A stretch of DNA of 64,000 bases from Acheta domesticus (Eukaryota; Arthropoda; Insecta; Orthoptera; Gryllidae). The stretch is taken from contig JAHLJT010003656.1 in the NCBI GenBank assembly GCA_031308135.1, positions 48,800,335 to 48,864,334 of the forward strand, in the 5' to 3' direction. The position numbers and the translations under genes were made by a program. Under the pieces are notes generated by a model. That model made no database searches. It saw only the letters and a program-made list of their open reading frames with translations, and was not told the DNA's origin. Of this stretch, positions 1-10,899 are shown piece by piece; the stretch's first letter is position 1, and every line of letters starts with the position of its first letter.

Positions 1-195
1 CGCATGGAGGGACGGCGCATGGAGGGACGGCGCATGGAGGGACGGCGCATGGAGGGACGGCGCATGGAGGGACGGCGCAGGGAGGGACGGCGCAGGGAGG
101 GACGGCGCAGGGAGGGACGGCGCAGGGAGGGACGGCGCAGGGAAGGACGGCGCAGGGAGGGACGGCGCAGGGAGGGACGGCGCAGGGAGGGACGG
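1..195. repeat. 15-bp GC-rich minisatellite, 13 units
   Basis: Thirteen head-to-tail 15-bp units run from the window edge. Units 1-5 read CGCATGGAGGGACGG and units 6-13 carry CAGGG instead of CATGG, with a one-base variant in unit 10. Because 15 is a multiple of three, the array gives a spurious repetitive open frame (MEGRR repeats), which I do not regard as a gene. The array may extend left of the window. Confidence 0.95.
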
Positions 196-1430
196 CGCGG
201 GACGGGACGCGGCAAAGCTGGGCGGGCTGGGCGGGCTGGGCGGGGCTGGGCGGGCTGGGCAGGCTGGCTGCGCTGGGCGGTTCTGGGCGGGGACGGGCGG
301 GGCGGAGCTGGGATGAGCGGGGCGGAGCTGGGATGAGCGGGGCGGAGCTGGCCGGGGATCGGCGGGGCGGAGGCGGGACGGTGTGTTGCGCAACGGGACG
401 AGGTGGGGCGTGCCAGGAAGGGGGCGGGGACCCCGCTCTGCGTAACCTTCCTCTCCGCTCGGTGGCCGCACCGCTGCGTGGTTGCAGGGCAGGGGCGGCC
501 AGCGCTCCCCGGGGAGCGTCCGCCCCCGCGCGTCCACTCGCCTGTCAGCGCTGTAATTTGATTGCCGCCCCGCGGGCGCACTCGTCGACCGCCCCCCCCG
601 CACCGCGCTCGCCACAGGTTGCGCCTCAGCCCTTCGTCCCCCCGTCGAGACGTCTGGCCCTCCCCCACCACAGGTTGCAATTCAACCCTTCGCCCCTCCC
701 CCCCCGGCCCCACCACAGGTTCTCAACCCTCCGCTTCGCTCCTGCCCCGTGCCCATCCCCCAGCCCAGTTGCTCGTGTCCTATCCACACCCCTCTTTCGC
801 TTCCGCTCCCTCTGCACCTCAACCCATCCCCTGTCCCTGACCCCCCTCCGCCCCGCCCCTGCTCTCATCCCCGCCCCTTCTTTGCCCGGACCGTCCCGAT
901 CCGGTCCGTTCCCACCTTCGCGCTCATTCCTCCCACTCTACCCGTCCCCCCACCCCACCCTGTCACGGCTCCTGCCACAGTGTCCAACTTCCACCCCCGC
1001 CCGAACCCGCCCCCCCTCTACGCATTCCCTGTCGTCCCCATCCCGCCATCTACGTCGCCCCCGAAGTCCCATCGTCGAAGAACGTGGGGGGGGGGCTGTC
1101 TCCGCCGGAAACCCCTTCCCTTCCCGGTCGAACGCTGCACTGCGCAAAGATGCACTTGCCAGCTCTCGTCTCCCTGACTTCACCCCGGCGCGGCGGCGGG
1201 GCGGCGGGGCGACCTGCACTGCACAGCGCGCGCTGCGTCGGCGCCCATCACCGCCCCCAGGGACGGTCTCCACGCGCTGCTTCGGAGGGGCACTTGCGCG
1301 CCCCGCGTCCGGAAAATAAGGGGATTACGGCTATTGTGCGTCGCTCGGATTGCCCGCTCGGTGCGCGGCGCTACGACTCGAGCGCCGCGGCAGCGCACTC
1401 TAGGATTATGACGCGCGCGGTACTCCCTTC
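196..1430. other. GC-rich island with G-rich then C-rich strand bias
   Basis: The block is strongly GC-rich and CpG-bearing, and drops abruptly to AT-rich DNA near 1430. The first part (about 218-263) repeats GCTGGGCGGG-type 10-mers. A 20-bp GCGGAGCTGGGATGAGCGGG-like unit follows around 303-350. From about 560 to 1080 the plus strand is C/T-rich. GC-box-like GGGGCGG motifs are present. It could be a promoter-type CpG island or a minisatellite cluster. No splice-bounded exon could be recognised, and the long open frames on both strands are what GC-rich DNA produces by default. Confidence 0.6.
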
Positions 1431-2309
1431 GAAATAATAAGGTTCGATTTCCCCAAGCATGACCACATAGAATTCCTTTATAATAATGTCATTCAACAAT
1501 TGTTCTATTGAAAAGAATATATAATATAACGGGTCATGACATGGAAGGACAATATTAGCCATGTTATTGGTAAATAAAAGCTATTACGACAGCAACACTG
1601 GTATTACAATGAATAACAATGAATAATATTATGATAATTATTAATAATTACTAAGTATTATTATTATTGAACATTGTAAGAACCAGTCCAGATCACAAGT
1701 CATAAATCAAGATAATAACGTACGTAAATTCGCAATTCCGAAATCCTGTAGAGGCAGACTATCAAACTTGCAAAATTTAAATTTGTCATGATCGCGTCAT
1801 TTTGGCTTGATAAATATTAAAGCGAGGGCAAAGAGAAAACAAAATATATTATCATTATATTTAATGTTAAAGTAAATGACCGTCAGATTGACATGCCAGT
1901 TTGGTAAGAATGTACACATTTGTTTAGATAAAATGATAAGCCGAAATGAAAAGCTATAAAAATATTTAAAACTTAAATAACATTTTATTATTTTTATTTT
2001 ATTACTATATTTTGAAATAATAGAATTCATATGCCATCCTTAAGTCATTGTACGCCATTTTCCTTGCAAGCAAAATAAATAAAAAAAGTTTTATTTATTT
2101 TTCTCATATCGTATGTATCACTGCATTAAACCCTACTGTATAATGAAACATTTTGTAAATTGTTGGCGCAGAGTTGTACTCAAAAGAACGAGGTTTGTTA
2201 TGTAAACTTACATGTATTTGTGTTTGAAGACGAATAAACCATACAAATGTGTCATGAGAAGGAAATAAAAACCTTCAGAACACACTAACACTTTCCGACT
2301 CTTTCCTCA
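1431..2309. other. AT-rich intergenic DNA
   Basis: AT-rich sequence with short AAT/ATT-type simple runs around 1610-1670. No gene, RNA or transposon end was recognised up to the BEL target-site duplication. Confidence 0.6.
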
Positions 2310-2313
2310 GGGT

Positions 2314-3060
2314 TGTTACAAATCGCGCTGAGAAACTCAAAGCGGCAACACCGAACCAACGCCACGCCGAGCCGACACCGCTCCGGCAACAGCGTGCAGG
2401 AGGGTGGCGTAAAAATCCGTTACTGTGTTCGCATGCAGTGTTTGGCAGGCAACCGCCGAGGCCACATGTTTCAAGCGAGCCCGTGCGCTCACAATTTACG
2501 TAAACCATTGTTCTCATCGGTATTTTGTACAAAACGTGTCATAGTCAGTCAAACGTGTCAAACTTCAACTACAGTAAATGTTCAATCATATCCAAATTGT
2601 GTTGTGACCACATACTAAGTACTGTGCGTGTGCATCAACTTCAAAACGAAGCAGAACGGAAAGAACAACTGAAAACTTCTCATCTTGAAATCAAGAATCA
2701 CGATTGTATGTTAATTTTAAGTATCATAACATGTTGTACATCAAAGAAAAGTAAGTGTTATTTTTGTAATTTATATGTTCATTTGCCATTCAGATTCATG
2801 TAGTAAAGTCAATTTAAACTGCAAATATCACTTATTTAGTTATTACCATTCACTTCCTCATTTCTTTACAAAGTCATTATGTTTTTATCTGAAAACTCAC
2901 TGTATCAGAACTACCAGAGATGAAACCCAGTAACCAAATTCAATTCCTATCATTGGTCACATGGCCACAATTGCAATTTAAGCAAAACAAACATCATTAA
3001 TCCTACTATTCAAATAAGAGTATTATTGTTCCAAAACAAATGCATTTTAGATAAAAAACA
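2314..3060 (+). repeat. 5' LTR of BEL/Pao element
   Basis: A 747-bp terminal repeat beginning TGTTACAAATC and ending AAAAAACA. It matches 9263-10009 at a constant offset of 6949 bp with no difference I could see. Its first ~240 bp are GC-richer than the rest and give a short open frame that is also present in the other LTR. That frame is not considered a gene. Confidence 0.95.
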
Positions 3061-3061
3061 T

Positions 3062-3079
3062 TGGTCCTCCTGGCATCGG
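3062..3079 (+). other. Candidate tRNA primer-binding site
   Basis: TGGTCCTCCTGGCATCGG starts one base after the 5' LTR. The leading TGG is what pairs with a tRNA CCA end. I could not match the following bases to a specific tRNA, so the primer is unassigned. Confidence 0.5.
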
Positions 3080-3186
3080 ATGTGAATCAGATATCATTAT
3101 ATTCAGTGAATGGCAGTAATCATAACGAAATAATTCCACTGAGATTTCACATCAGAGTGTTTTACAATGTGCATGTAGTATTCAAG

Positions 3187-3790
3187 ACAACAGTACAGTG
3201 TTCATTACTATTCATGAAACTATTCAGTTAACATGTTAAAAGTGTTACAACTCACATGCATACAATACCAAATCATAATCAGTGTTCAGTAACATTTATT
3301 TGTGATAATAATTTCATGTCAAGGTGTTTCTATAATTTATGTATGTACATTTTTCAATCCAGCAGTATAGTATTCATTAGTATTCTTTAAAAGTGGCAAG
3401 TAACATTTATTGGTAAATGAAGGGTCATGTCAAAGTGTTTTTATAATTTATGCATGTATAATCTTCAAGTCAGCAATATAGTGTTCATCACCATTCATTA
3501 AACTAATCAGTCAACATTTAAAGTTGCAATTCACATGCATACAATATCAAAGTACATGAACAGTGTTTACTAACTTTATTTATGACTGAGGTTTCATGTC
3601 AAATGTTCATTTATAAGTTATACATGTACAGTTTCAATTCAGCAGCATAGTGTTCATTAGTATTTAGTAAACTTCAGCATGTAACATTGATTTGTAAGTG
3701 AGGTGATGTTAGATTAAGGCAAGTTATTTGAACGTGTTATCAGTGTTATAAGGTATCAGACTAACAGTTATCAGTGTTATCAGAGGTAAA
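3187..3790 (+). repeat. Tandem repeats in the untranslated leader of the BEL element
   Basis: The segment carries about three and a half diverged units starting near 3188, 3362, 3471 and 3640. Each begins with an AGCAGTATAGTGTTCATTA-like core and contains a CATGTCAAAGTGTTT-like core followed by TTATGCATGTA (near 3315, 3426 and 3595). The unit is about 170 bp, and the second lacks about 60 bp in the middle. From about 3736 to 3790 a shorter TTATCAGTGTTAT-type motif repeats. The segment lies between the primer-binding site and gag, so it is leader sequence. Confidence 0.7.
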
Positions 3791-3957
3791 GTGTCAACAA
3801 GGTGTCCCCTGATAGACAAGCAGTAATTCAACTTATTAACAAACATTATTAAACATCAGACATTATTTACATTCAGTACTTCTTCGGGGGCAGTACAGAA
3901 GGTGATTTAAATCATTAAAACAATTAGTGTAGAAATACTAAAAACACTGTGGTCAAA

Positions 3958-5868
3958 ATGTCGAAGGCAGAAAGACTAGCTAGGAAAAATCTTGTTGATA
4001 GGCGAAACGTAGCACTTCAGATTTTCAAAAGTAAATGCACGTGGTTGCATAACTTTACCATCATAGATGAAAACTCACATTACAAGTTAATCAATCTATT
4101 AACTAATCTCAAAGAATCGTGGAACGAACTCAAAGTGGCTCAAGAATCTCTTGTTAGTGATGATGAACTTACCATAGAACAGTTTCTACAACTAGAAAAT
4201 GAACATATTGACCTTATAACAGAAGTTGAACTACGCATAAAAAACTCACCATTCGATAGGCAGACATCAAACACTCCACCCCCAACTGTGCCAACTAATT
4301 CAAGCATGCTTCCACTCAATGAAGTTCATTTAGGATTACGACTTCCAGCATTGCAAGCACCAACTTTCAACGGTGAATTTTCACAGTGGACAAAATTTAG
4401 AGATATATTCAATAAACTAATCCATGAAAATGTACATTTGACCAATGTAGAAAAATTTCATTACTTGGAAAATGCTCTCACAGGCGAAGCTCAATCAATC
4501 ATTAGCAATCTAACCAACACTTCAGAAAATTACCAAGTAGCATGGCAACTAGTGAATGAAAGATACAACAATCCTCGTAGATTAGCCTCTTCGTACATAG
4601 CTAATTTTGAATGTCCTCCAGCAATTAATTTAAAGGAACCCCATTCAATTCAGAGATTCTCAGATCATTACATGGCCAATTACAAGGCATTGCAAGCATT
4701 AACGTTACAAGTACCGGCAATCGAACTTATGGTCATCCACCGTATGTTAGCTCATTGCCCACCAGAAATAGCTAGAGAATGGGAGAAACAGGTAGCAACT
4801 AACGCCAATCCAGCAATTCAGGACATGCATAACTTTCTTGAAAGATTGTTCCGAATCGAAGAAAATTCCTTATCAAACCCGGGAATCATCCAACGACATC
4901 CAAACAGTGGGTCAGGAACCAAGATTACCGGCGAACTTTCAAAATTCGCAAAATGCCCATATTGCAAGGAATCACATTCAATTTTTCAATGTCAATCATT
5001 TAAATTACTAAATCCAGTGGACAGGCTAGCGCACATGAAAAAGAATCGACTTTGCTACAATTGCCTAAGAGCTAATATTGTAAATCATACCTGCAGTACA
5101 GCGAAATGCAAAACGTGTAACAAAAATCATCACACTTTGTTGCATGACTCATTTATAAAGAATTCTATCTTTCTTAACGTAGCAAAAACGTGCTACTGTA
5201 CATCCAACAATCCAGACTCAGAGAAATTACCAGTCTCTCCTTCAGAAGGTTCAATGTCTTTAGGAGGAACAATTAGTCAAAATCATCAGCAACCACAACA
5301 AATCATGGCATGTCAAGCAGGATCATCAATCAAACCAACAATATTGCCAACTGTTAGGTTGCTTGTTTTAGATCAAAACAATGAGGCTCACGAGGTGTGC
5401 GCTTTGTTAGATAGCGGAAGCAATTGTAATTTGATAACGCAACAATTAGCCAACCAGCTCAAGCTAGCAACAAAACCAACAAAGCTTACTATCCAAACGA
5501 TTACAGACAATGAAACTGAAGCATCATCCATAGTTAACGCAAAAATTCGATCAAAATTCTCATCATGGTCCTCAGAAAATACATATGTTGTAGTCAACAA
5601 GATCGCAAAACAGCTACCTTCAACCAACATCAACATTTCAAGATGGATAATACCCGAAAACATACTGATTGCAAATCCAACGTTTCACAAAACCAAACAA
5701 TGTAGATATGTTGTTAGGAGCAGACATCACGGCACATGTCTTCATTCCCGGCAAGTGGACGCATCCCAAGCTACCATCATTAATCAACACAGTATTCGGC
5801 TGGACGTTCATGGGAAGCTATCAACCAGAAGAACAACAAAGGGAACCATTAATTTCCAACTTTATTGA
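3958..5868 (+). CDS. gag: Gag and protease of BEL/Pao element
   Basis: The frame encodes the structural Gag polyprotein followed by the retroviral-type aspartic protease. I start at ATG 3958 because the upstream in-frame codon at 3949 is GTG. Residues ~127-280 form the Pao-type Gag region (DUF1759-like, with the LPALQAPTFNGEFSQW signature). A Cys/His-rich nucleocapsid follows at ~333-397 with CX2C knuckles (CPYC, CYNC, CKTC). The protease active site is LLDSGS, codons around 5404-5421, in a DUF1758-like context. The real reading frame leaves this ORF at about 5691-5695 in a short A-run. The last ~58 codons to the stop at 5868 are out of frame, while the true continuation is in the next frame. 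In this family Gag and Pol normally form one ORF, so the break is an indel rather than the usual gene boundary. Confidence 0.88.
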   Translation: MSKAERLARKNLVDRRNVALQIFKSKCTWLHNFTIIDENSHYKLINLLTNLKESWNELKVAQESLVSDDELTIEQFLQLENEHIDLITEVELRIKNSPFDRQTSNTPPPTVPTNSSMLPLNEVHLGLRLPALQAPTFNGEFSQWTKFRDIFNKLIHENVHLTNVEKFHYLENALTGEAQSIISNLTNTSENYQVAWQLVNERYNNPRRLASSYIANFECPPAINLKEPHSIQRFSDHYMANYKALQALTLQVPAIELMVIHRMLAHCPPEIAREWEKQVATNANPAIQDMHNFLERLFRIEENSLSNPGIIQRHPNSGSGTKITGELSKFAKCPYCKESHSIFQCQSFKLLNPVDRLAHMKKNRLCYNCLRANIVNHTCSTAKCKTCNKNHHTLLHDSFIKNSIFLNVAKTCYCTSNNPDSEKLPVSPSEGSMSLGGTISQNHQQPQQIMACQAGSSIKPTILPTVRLLVLDQNNEAHEVCALLDSGSNCNLITQQLANQLKLATKPTKLTIQTITDNETEASSIVNAKIRSKFSSWSSENTYVVVNKIAKQLPSTNINISRWIIPENILIANPTFHKTKQCRYVVRSRHHGTCLHSRQVDASQATIINQHSIRLDVHGKLSTRRTTKGTINFQLY

Positions 5869-7437
5869 TTCACAACAAGTAAAAGATGAATTAACGCGGT
5901 TCTGGGAATTGGAAGAACTATCATCTGAAGCCATGCATTCTCCGGAAGAAATTTTCTGCGAAGAACATTTCAAAGCTACCACAAGCAGAGATGAAACGGG
6001 CAGATACATCGTTTCACTTCCAATCAAGCCAACAGCTCCAGAATTAGGTGATTCGCGGAAACAAGCTTTACAACGATACGAAGCATTAGAGAGAAAATTT
6101 GAGCACAATGCTCAATTCGCAACAATGTACAAAGATTTCATGAATGAATATAAGAGCTTGGACACATGCAGCCAGCTCCTCCAATCAACACAAATGAACG
6201 GAATTTCTTCTTACCTCATCACGGAGTCATAAAGGAACAATCAAGCAGCACAAAATTGAGAACTGTCTTCGATGCCTCCGCAAAAACGTCAAATAAGGTT
6301 AGCCTCAATGACATCTTGGCAGTAGGACCAGTGTACAACCAGACCTATTAAATATTCTGCTGAACTTTCGAATGTGGCCGGTTGGATATTCCGCGGACAT
6401 CATCAAAATGTATCGACAAATAATAATGAATCCATCTGATAGAAATCTTCTGAGAATATTTTGGAGACCGAATCCTCAAACTGCAATTCAAGAATTTCAA
6501 TTATCCACGGTGACATATGGTACCGCATGTGCACCATACCAAGCAACTAAAACATTAAATCAATTAGCCGACGATGAAGCAGCTGACAATCCAATCATTC
6601 ATGAAAAAATCCAAAACTGTTTCTACGTAGATAACATACTCACAGGAGCCAACTCACCTGAGGAAGCAATTGAACATTATCAAGAATTAACCAAAGTTCT
6701 AGACAAAGGTGGTTTTCATTTGCACAAATGGCTATCAAATTCTCAACAATTGATGGATATCATTCCAAACGAAAGTAAAGAAGTTCAAACGTCAACAATT
6801 CTCACAGAAGGTGTAAGTACATTGGGATTAACGTGGAACATCGCTGATGACGAAATTGCATTTAGTTGCAGCAACCAACAAATCTCAAATTCTCACCAGT
6901 TCACAAAACGAATGGTACTTTCCTGCATTGCAAAATGTTATGATCCTATTGGTCTTGCAGCACCAGTAATCATTCAAGCAAAAATGTTATTGCAAAAAAT
7001 ATGGAAAACGAAGATTGAATGGGACGACTTATTAACGCCAGAATTACTCATCGAATGGAAACATATATTCAATGATCTACAAAACATGAATCAACTAACA
7101 GCTCCAAGAAGTGTACGAAAGGATCAAGACACAACAGAAATTCAAATCCATGGATTTGCAGACGCCAGTTTATCAGCATACGGAGCTTGTTTGTACGTAC
7201 GAACAACCACTGAGAAGGGAAAGGTACAATGCAATCTGCTCGTCGCCAAATCAAGAGTCACTCCAGTACGAGAACGAGCAATATCACATTTGGAATTGTG
7301 CGCAGCACTACTATTAGCGCGACTAGTCAAAAAGGTAGTGCCAAGATTACCAATAGTCGTCAATCGAATACATCTTTATTCAGACTCTACTACAGTTTGT
7401 GCATGGATAAAGTCACCTCATAAAAACGAATACCGTT
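5695..7437 (+). pseudogene. pol: Reverse transcriptase-RNase H part of BEL/Pao pol, frame-broken
   Basis: These are the polymerase and RNase H domains that copy the element RNA into DNA. The protein is recoverable only across three frames, with breaks near 5693, 6160 and 6333 and another at the end near 7436. Each break looks like one base gained or lost in a 2-4 base run. RT motifs seen: LRTVFDAS near 6260, SADIIKMYRQI (catalytic Asp codon 6396), TYGTACAPYQATKTL, and YVDN at 6624-6635 where YVDD is the usual catalytic box. Pao-typical GGFHLHKW and LGLTWN follow. RNase H shows FADAS (codons near 7159), HLELC and LYSDSTT, giving the expected acidic D-E-D set. Nothing is missing apart from the frame breaks. 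Confidence 0.85.
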
Positions 7438-7438
7438 T

Positions 7439-9206
7439 GTGACTATAAGAACGTCAGAAATTCAAGAACTCACCAATCATTGTAAGTGGCATCACATCAC
7501 ATCTAATCATAATCCAGCTGATCTCATTTCACGAGGAACTCAACTATCTCAACTAAGAGACAACCAACTGTGGTGGCAAGGACCGTCCTTTCTTTTGCAG
7601 AATTCTCACCCAAAGATCATCACTACGCTTCTAATAGCAAATCTTACTGTCTGCACCCATGATTCGGGGGCAGCAGACTTCTTAATCAGGGAAACATCGA
7701 ATCAATTACTGCAACTGATTGAAAATTGCTCAAGCTACAACAAGGTTCTAAGAAGCATCGCACTGTGTGTACGCTTCATTCACAACTTAAGGTACCCAAA
7801 GGCTCGCATCAATCCACCCATATTGCCGGCACAATTGCAAGAAGCGGAAGAAATTATCTGTAAGATAGTTCAAAATCAAATTTACAAACAAGAATTGACA
7901 GCACTAAAGGCTAACAAGCCATCCATCATCAAAGTAAAATCAAGTCATTAGCTCCAGAACTACATACTGATGGATTATTAAGAGTAGGAGGAAGACTAGA
8001 CAACACCTATCTTCCATTCAATACCAAACATCAAATCATTCTCCCATCAACTCACCGACTATCAAAATTATTGATTCGACAAGTGCATCTACAACTACTT
8101 CATGCAGGAACGCAATCAATTATGTCACAGATTCGTCAAAAATTTTGGATCCCATCTCTTAGACGCACTACAAAAGGTGTCATCAGATCATGCATACCAT
8201 GTTTCAAACAATCTAAACTGAAACCACAACAATTAATGGGCCAGCTTCCAGCTCCAAGAGTAACTGTTTCACCAGCCTTCTCGCATTGTGGAATAGACTA
8301 CGCAGGTCCAATTACTACTAGATTGGGAACACCCAGATCGAGAAAATTTACCAAAAGTTACATTGCTGTTTTCATTTGTCTAGCAACAAAGGGAGTACAT
8401 CTAGAAGTAGTATCGGATCTAACTTCAGAAGCATTCTTAGCTGCATTCCTTCGAATGACAAATCGACGAGGCATTCCGTCTCACATGTATTCTGACAATG
8501 CAACGACATTCAAGGGAGCGTCAAAGCAATTAAAAGAGCTACTGTGCTTCCTGGAAAACAAAATAATACAACATCAAATACAAGACGCTACTGCGCATTT
8601 AAAGGTCACGTGGAACTTCATTCCCCCACGCAGTCCTCATTTTGGAGGAATATGGGAAGCAGCAGTCAAAAGTTTCAAAGAATATTCATACCTACAGTGG
8701 GTAATCGAATTCTTAATTACGAGGAACTAACTTCATTAGCATGTGGAATAGAAGCAATACTAAATTCACGACCGTTGGTTCCACTAACTGAGGATCATCA
8801 AGATTTCAATTATTTATCACCAGCCATCCTATTAAATCAAAGGCCATCTCTACTTGTATCATCAAAAGATTCAGAAATCAAATTAGACCACATTTCAAGA
8901 TGGAAGAAAATACAAAACTTAACACAAATATTTTGGAAACAGTGGTCCCAAGATTACATCTTAACCTTACAAAGGAGGAATAAGTGGCATTCATCTCATC
9001 CCAATCTCACGGAAGACACAATAGTACTCCTTAAAGAAGACAATTTACCACCAGCAACATGGAAGTTAGGAAGAATAAGCAAAACGTACCCAGGAAGAGA
9101 CGGAAAAGTAAGAGTAGTCGACGTCACTACAACATCAGGAATCTACAAGCGCAGCATTAGCAACATTTGTCCTTTACCACAAGAAACCCAAGACAGCCAT
9201 TTGTAA
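7439..9206 (+). pseudogene. pol: Integrase part of BEL/Pao pol, frame-broken
   Basis: This is the integrase that inserts the cDNA. It is spread over three frames: 7439-7951 (linker after RNase H), about 7950-8690 (zinc-binding and catalytic core) and about 8680-9206 (C-terminal domain). The breaks fall near 7937 and 8679. The zinc site is H-x4-H-x29-C-x2-C (codons 8086, 8101, 8191, 8200). The catalytic triad is visible as GIDYAGP (Asp codon 8296), YSDNATTF (Asp 8494) and GIWEAAVK (Glu 8656). The end, ATWKLGRISKTYPG then RSISNICPLP, matches the DUF5641-like tail common in BEL/Pao integrases. The frame closes at 9206, 56 bp before the 3' LTR, leaving no room for env. Confidence 0.85.
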
Positions 9207-9251
9207 CACGCGATTCGTAACAATAATCGATTTTTCAGCGCTACGCACTGA

Positions 9252-9262
9252 CGGGGGCAGCA
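9252..9262 (+). other. Polypurine tract of BEL element
   Basis: CGGGGGCAGCA lies immediately before the 3' LTR, where the plus-strand primer for reverse transcription is expected. The same CGGGGGCAG 9-mer also occurs at 3885-3893 and 7665-7673. Confidence 0.65.
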
Positions 9263-10009
9263 TGTTACAAATCGCGCTGAGAAACTCAAAGCGGCAACAC
9301 CGAACCAACGCCACGCCGAGCCGACACCGCTCCGGCAACAGCGTGCAGGAGGGTGGCGTAAAAATCCGTTACTGTGTTCGCATGCAGTGTTTGGCAGGCA
9401 ACCGCCGAGGCCACATGTTTCAAGCGAGCCCGTGCGCTCACAATTTACGTAAACCATTGTTCTCATCGGTATTTTGTACAAAACGTGTCATAGTCAGTCA
9501 AACGTGTCAAACTTCAACTACAGTAAATGTTCAATCATATCCAAATTGTGTTGTGACCACATACTAAGTACTGTGCGTGTGCATCAACTTCAAAACGAAG
9601 CAGAACGGAAAGAACAACTGAAAACTTCTCATCTTGAAATCAAGAATCACGATTGTATGTTAATTTTAAGTATCATAACATGTTGTACATCAAAGAAAAG
9701 TAAGTGTTATTTTTGTAATTTATATGTTCATTTGCCATTCAGATTCATGTAGTAAAGTCAATTTAAACTGCAAATATCACTTATTTAGTTATTACCATTC
9801 ACTTCCTCATTTCTTTACAAAGTCATTATGTTTTTATCTGAAAACTCACTGTATCAGAACTACCAGAGATGAAACCCAGTAACCAAATTCAATTCCTATC
9901 ATTGGTCACATGGCCACAATTGCAATTTAAGCAAAACAAACATCATTAATCCTACTATTCAAATAAGAGTATTATTGTTCCAAAACAAATGCATTTTAGA
10001 TAAAAAACA
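9263..10009 (+). repeat. 3' LTR of BEL/Pao element
   Basis: A 747-bp repeat of 2314-3060, TG...CA ends, same length and no visible mismatch. It is followed by the GGGT duplication at 10010-10013. Confidence 0.95.
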
Positions 10010-10013
10010 GGGT

Positions 10014-10600
10014 TTTTTATCGTAATTTGTGCAAAATCCTTGGATTTTCAAAATATCCCTACATTCATGACATAAATAACAGGAAGCATTGAGTGACTAC
10101 ACTGTTTTGTAATGCTTATTTTAAATTTTTTGTTCAGAGGAAGAAAAACGGTATGTACAGAAAATATTTACAAAATCTAATGTATATTTAATATATTTTC
10201 ATTTATTTCAAAATTAATTGCATTTTTCCTTTTTTCATTAAAGTTTTTCACAAATAACTCACAAAATAATTAGAAGAACAGAGATACATATATGAGATTT
10301 GAAAGACAAAAATAATTTGTACTCTCCTTTTCAGAAAAAAATCGATTCATTGCCAAATTTTTATAAGCGATTGAAGCTTTAAATACGATTCGATTCTTCC
10401 GACCCTCCGTAAACACAAATTCAATCAATCGTTGTCAACACTTACTACTATCCGTTATGCTTCAGACAACCTGACTCCTCAATCCACACATTAGGATCAA
10501 TAGCAAAATCATCAGTCTTCGATTGCTTCCCGACATCTCCCCTTCACCAACACAATCTACGCCGTCGTCTCAACTACCCTCACCCTGCCCTTGTTATTGG
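10014..10600. other. AT-rich intergenic DNA
   Basis: No gene or repeat recognised. The sequence becomes C/T-rich after about 10470 on the approach to the next repeat block. Confidence 0.5.
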
Positions 10601-10899
10601 TAACCCTGTTCTCGTTCATATTGCGGCATGAAAGCCACCCCGATCACTACAGCTACTGCCACCAGCACTTCTGACAGCGCATCCCCCAACAATAGTGACT
10701 CTTGTTACTGCCACCGTTTCTGTGGCTGCTATTTCAGACCAACCTCCCATTAACACTGCTTCACCAATGCAACATACAAACGCCTTCATCATCCCCAACA
10801 GACATAGTTACCGTACCAAATGCCATCACTCTTGGCAACACCCTCACTATTTTCACAACAGTTATCACAATCGGTTACAATAAAGTTAACACTGCTGCG

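Larger units (their letters stand above)
2310..10013 (+). mobile_element. BEL/Pao LTR retrotransposon with target-site duplication
   Basis: This is a complete LTR retrotransposon. Two 747-bp direct LTRs (2314-3060 and 9263-10009) start TG and end CA, and the 4-bp duplication GGGT flanks the insertion at 2310-2313 and 10010-10013. The internal part encodes, in order, Gag with zinc knuckles, aspartic protease, reverse transcriptase, RNase H and integrase. The absence of a chromodomain, the RT-RNase H-integrase order and the Pao-type Gag, protease and C-terminal domains place it in BEL/Pao. No envelope frame exists between integrase and the 3' LTR, so it is a retrotransposon rather than an errantivirus-like element. 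The LTRs look identical by eye, implying recent insertion, yet pol carries six apparent single-base frame breaks. Either it moved in trans as a defective copy or the breaks are assembly errors. Confidence 0.95.

Noticed and set aside
4..1437. Long open frames in the GC-rich left end (110, 328, 142 and 117 codons and antisense frames)
   Set aside because: They follow tandem repeats and C/T-rich composition, overlap in several frames and on both strands, and show no domain or splice structure.
2313..2803. 101- and 92-codon frames repeated at 9262-9752
   Set aside because: They lie inside the LTRs, begin at the LTR edge or in regulatory sequence and match no retroelement protein.
9206..9262. 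Possible envelope gene of the BEL element
   Set aside because: Only 56 bp separate the end of integrase from the 3' LTR.
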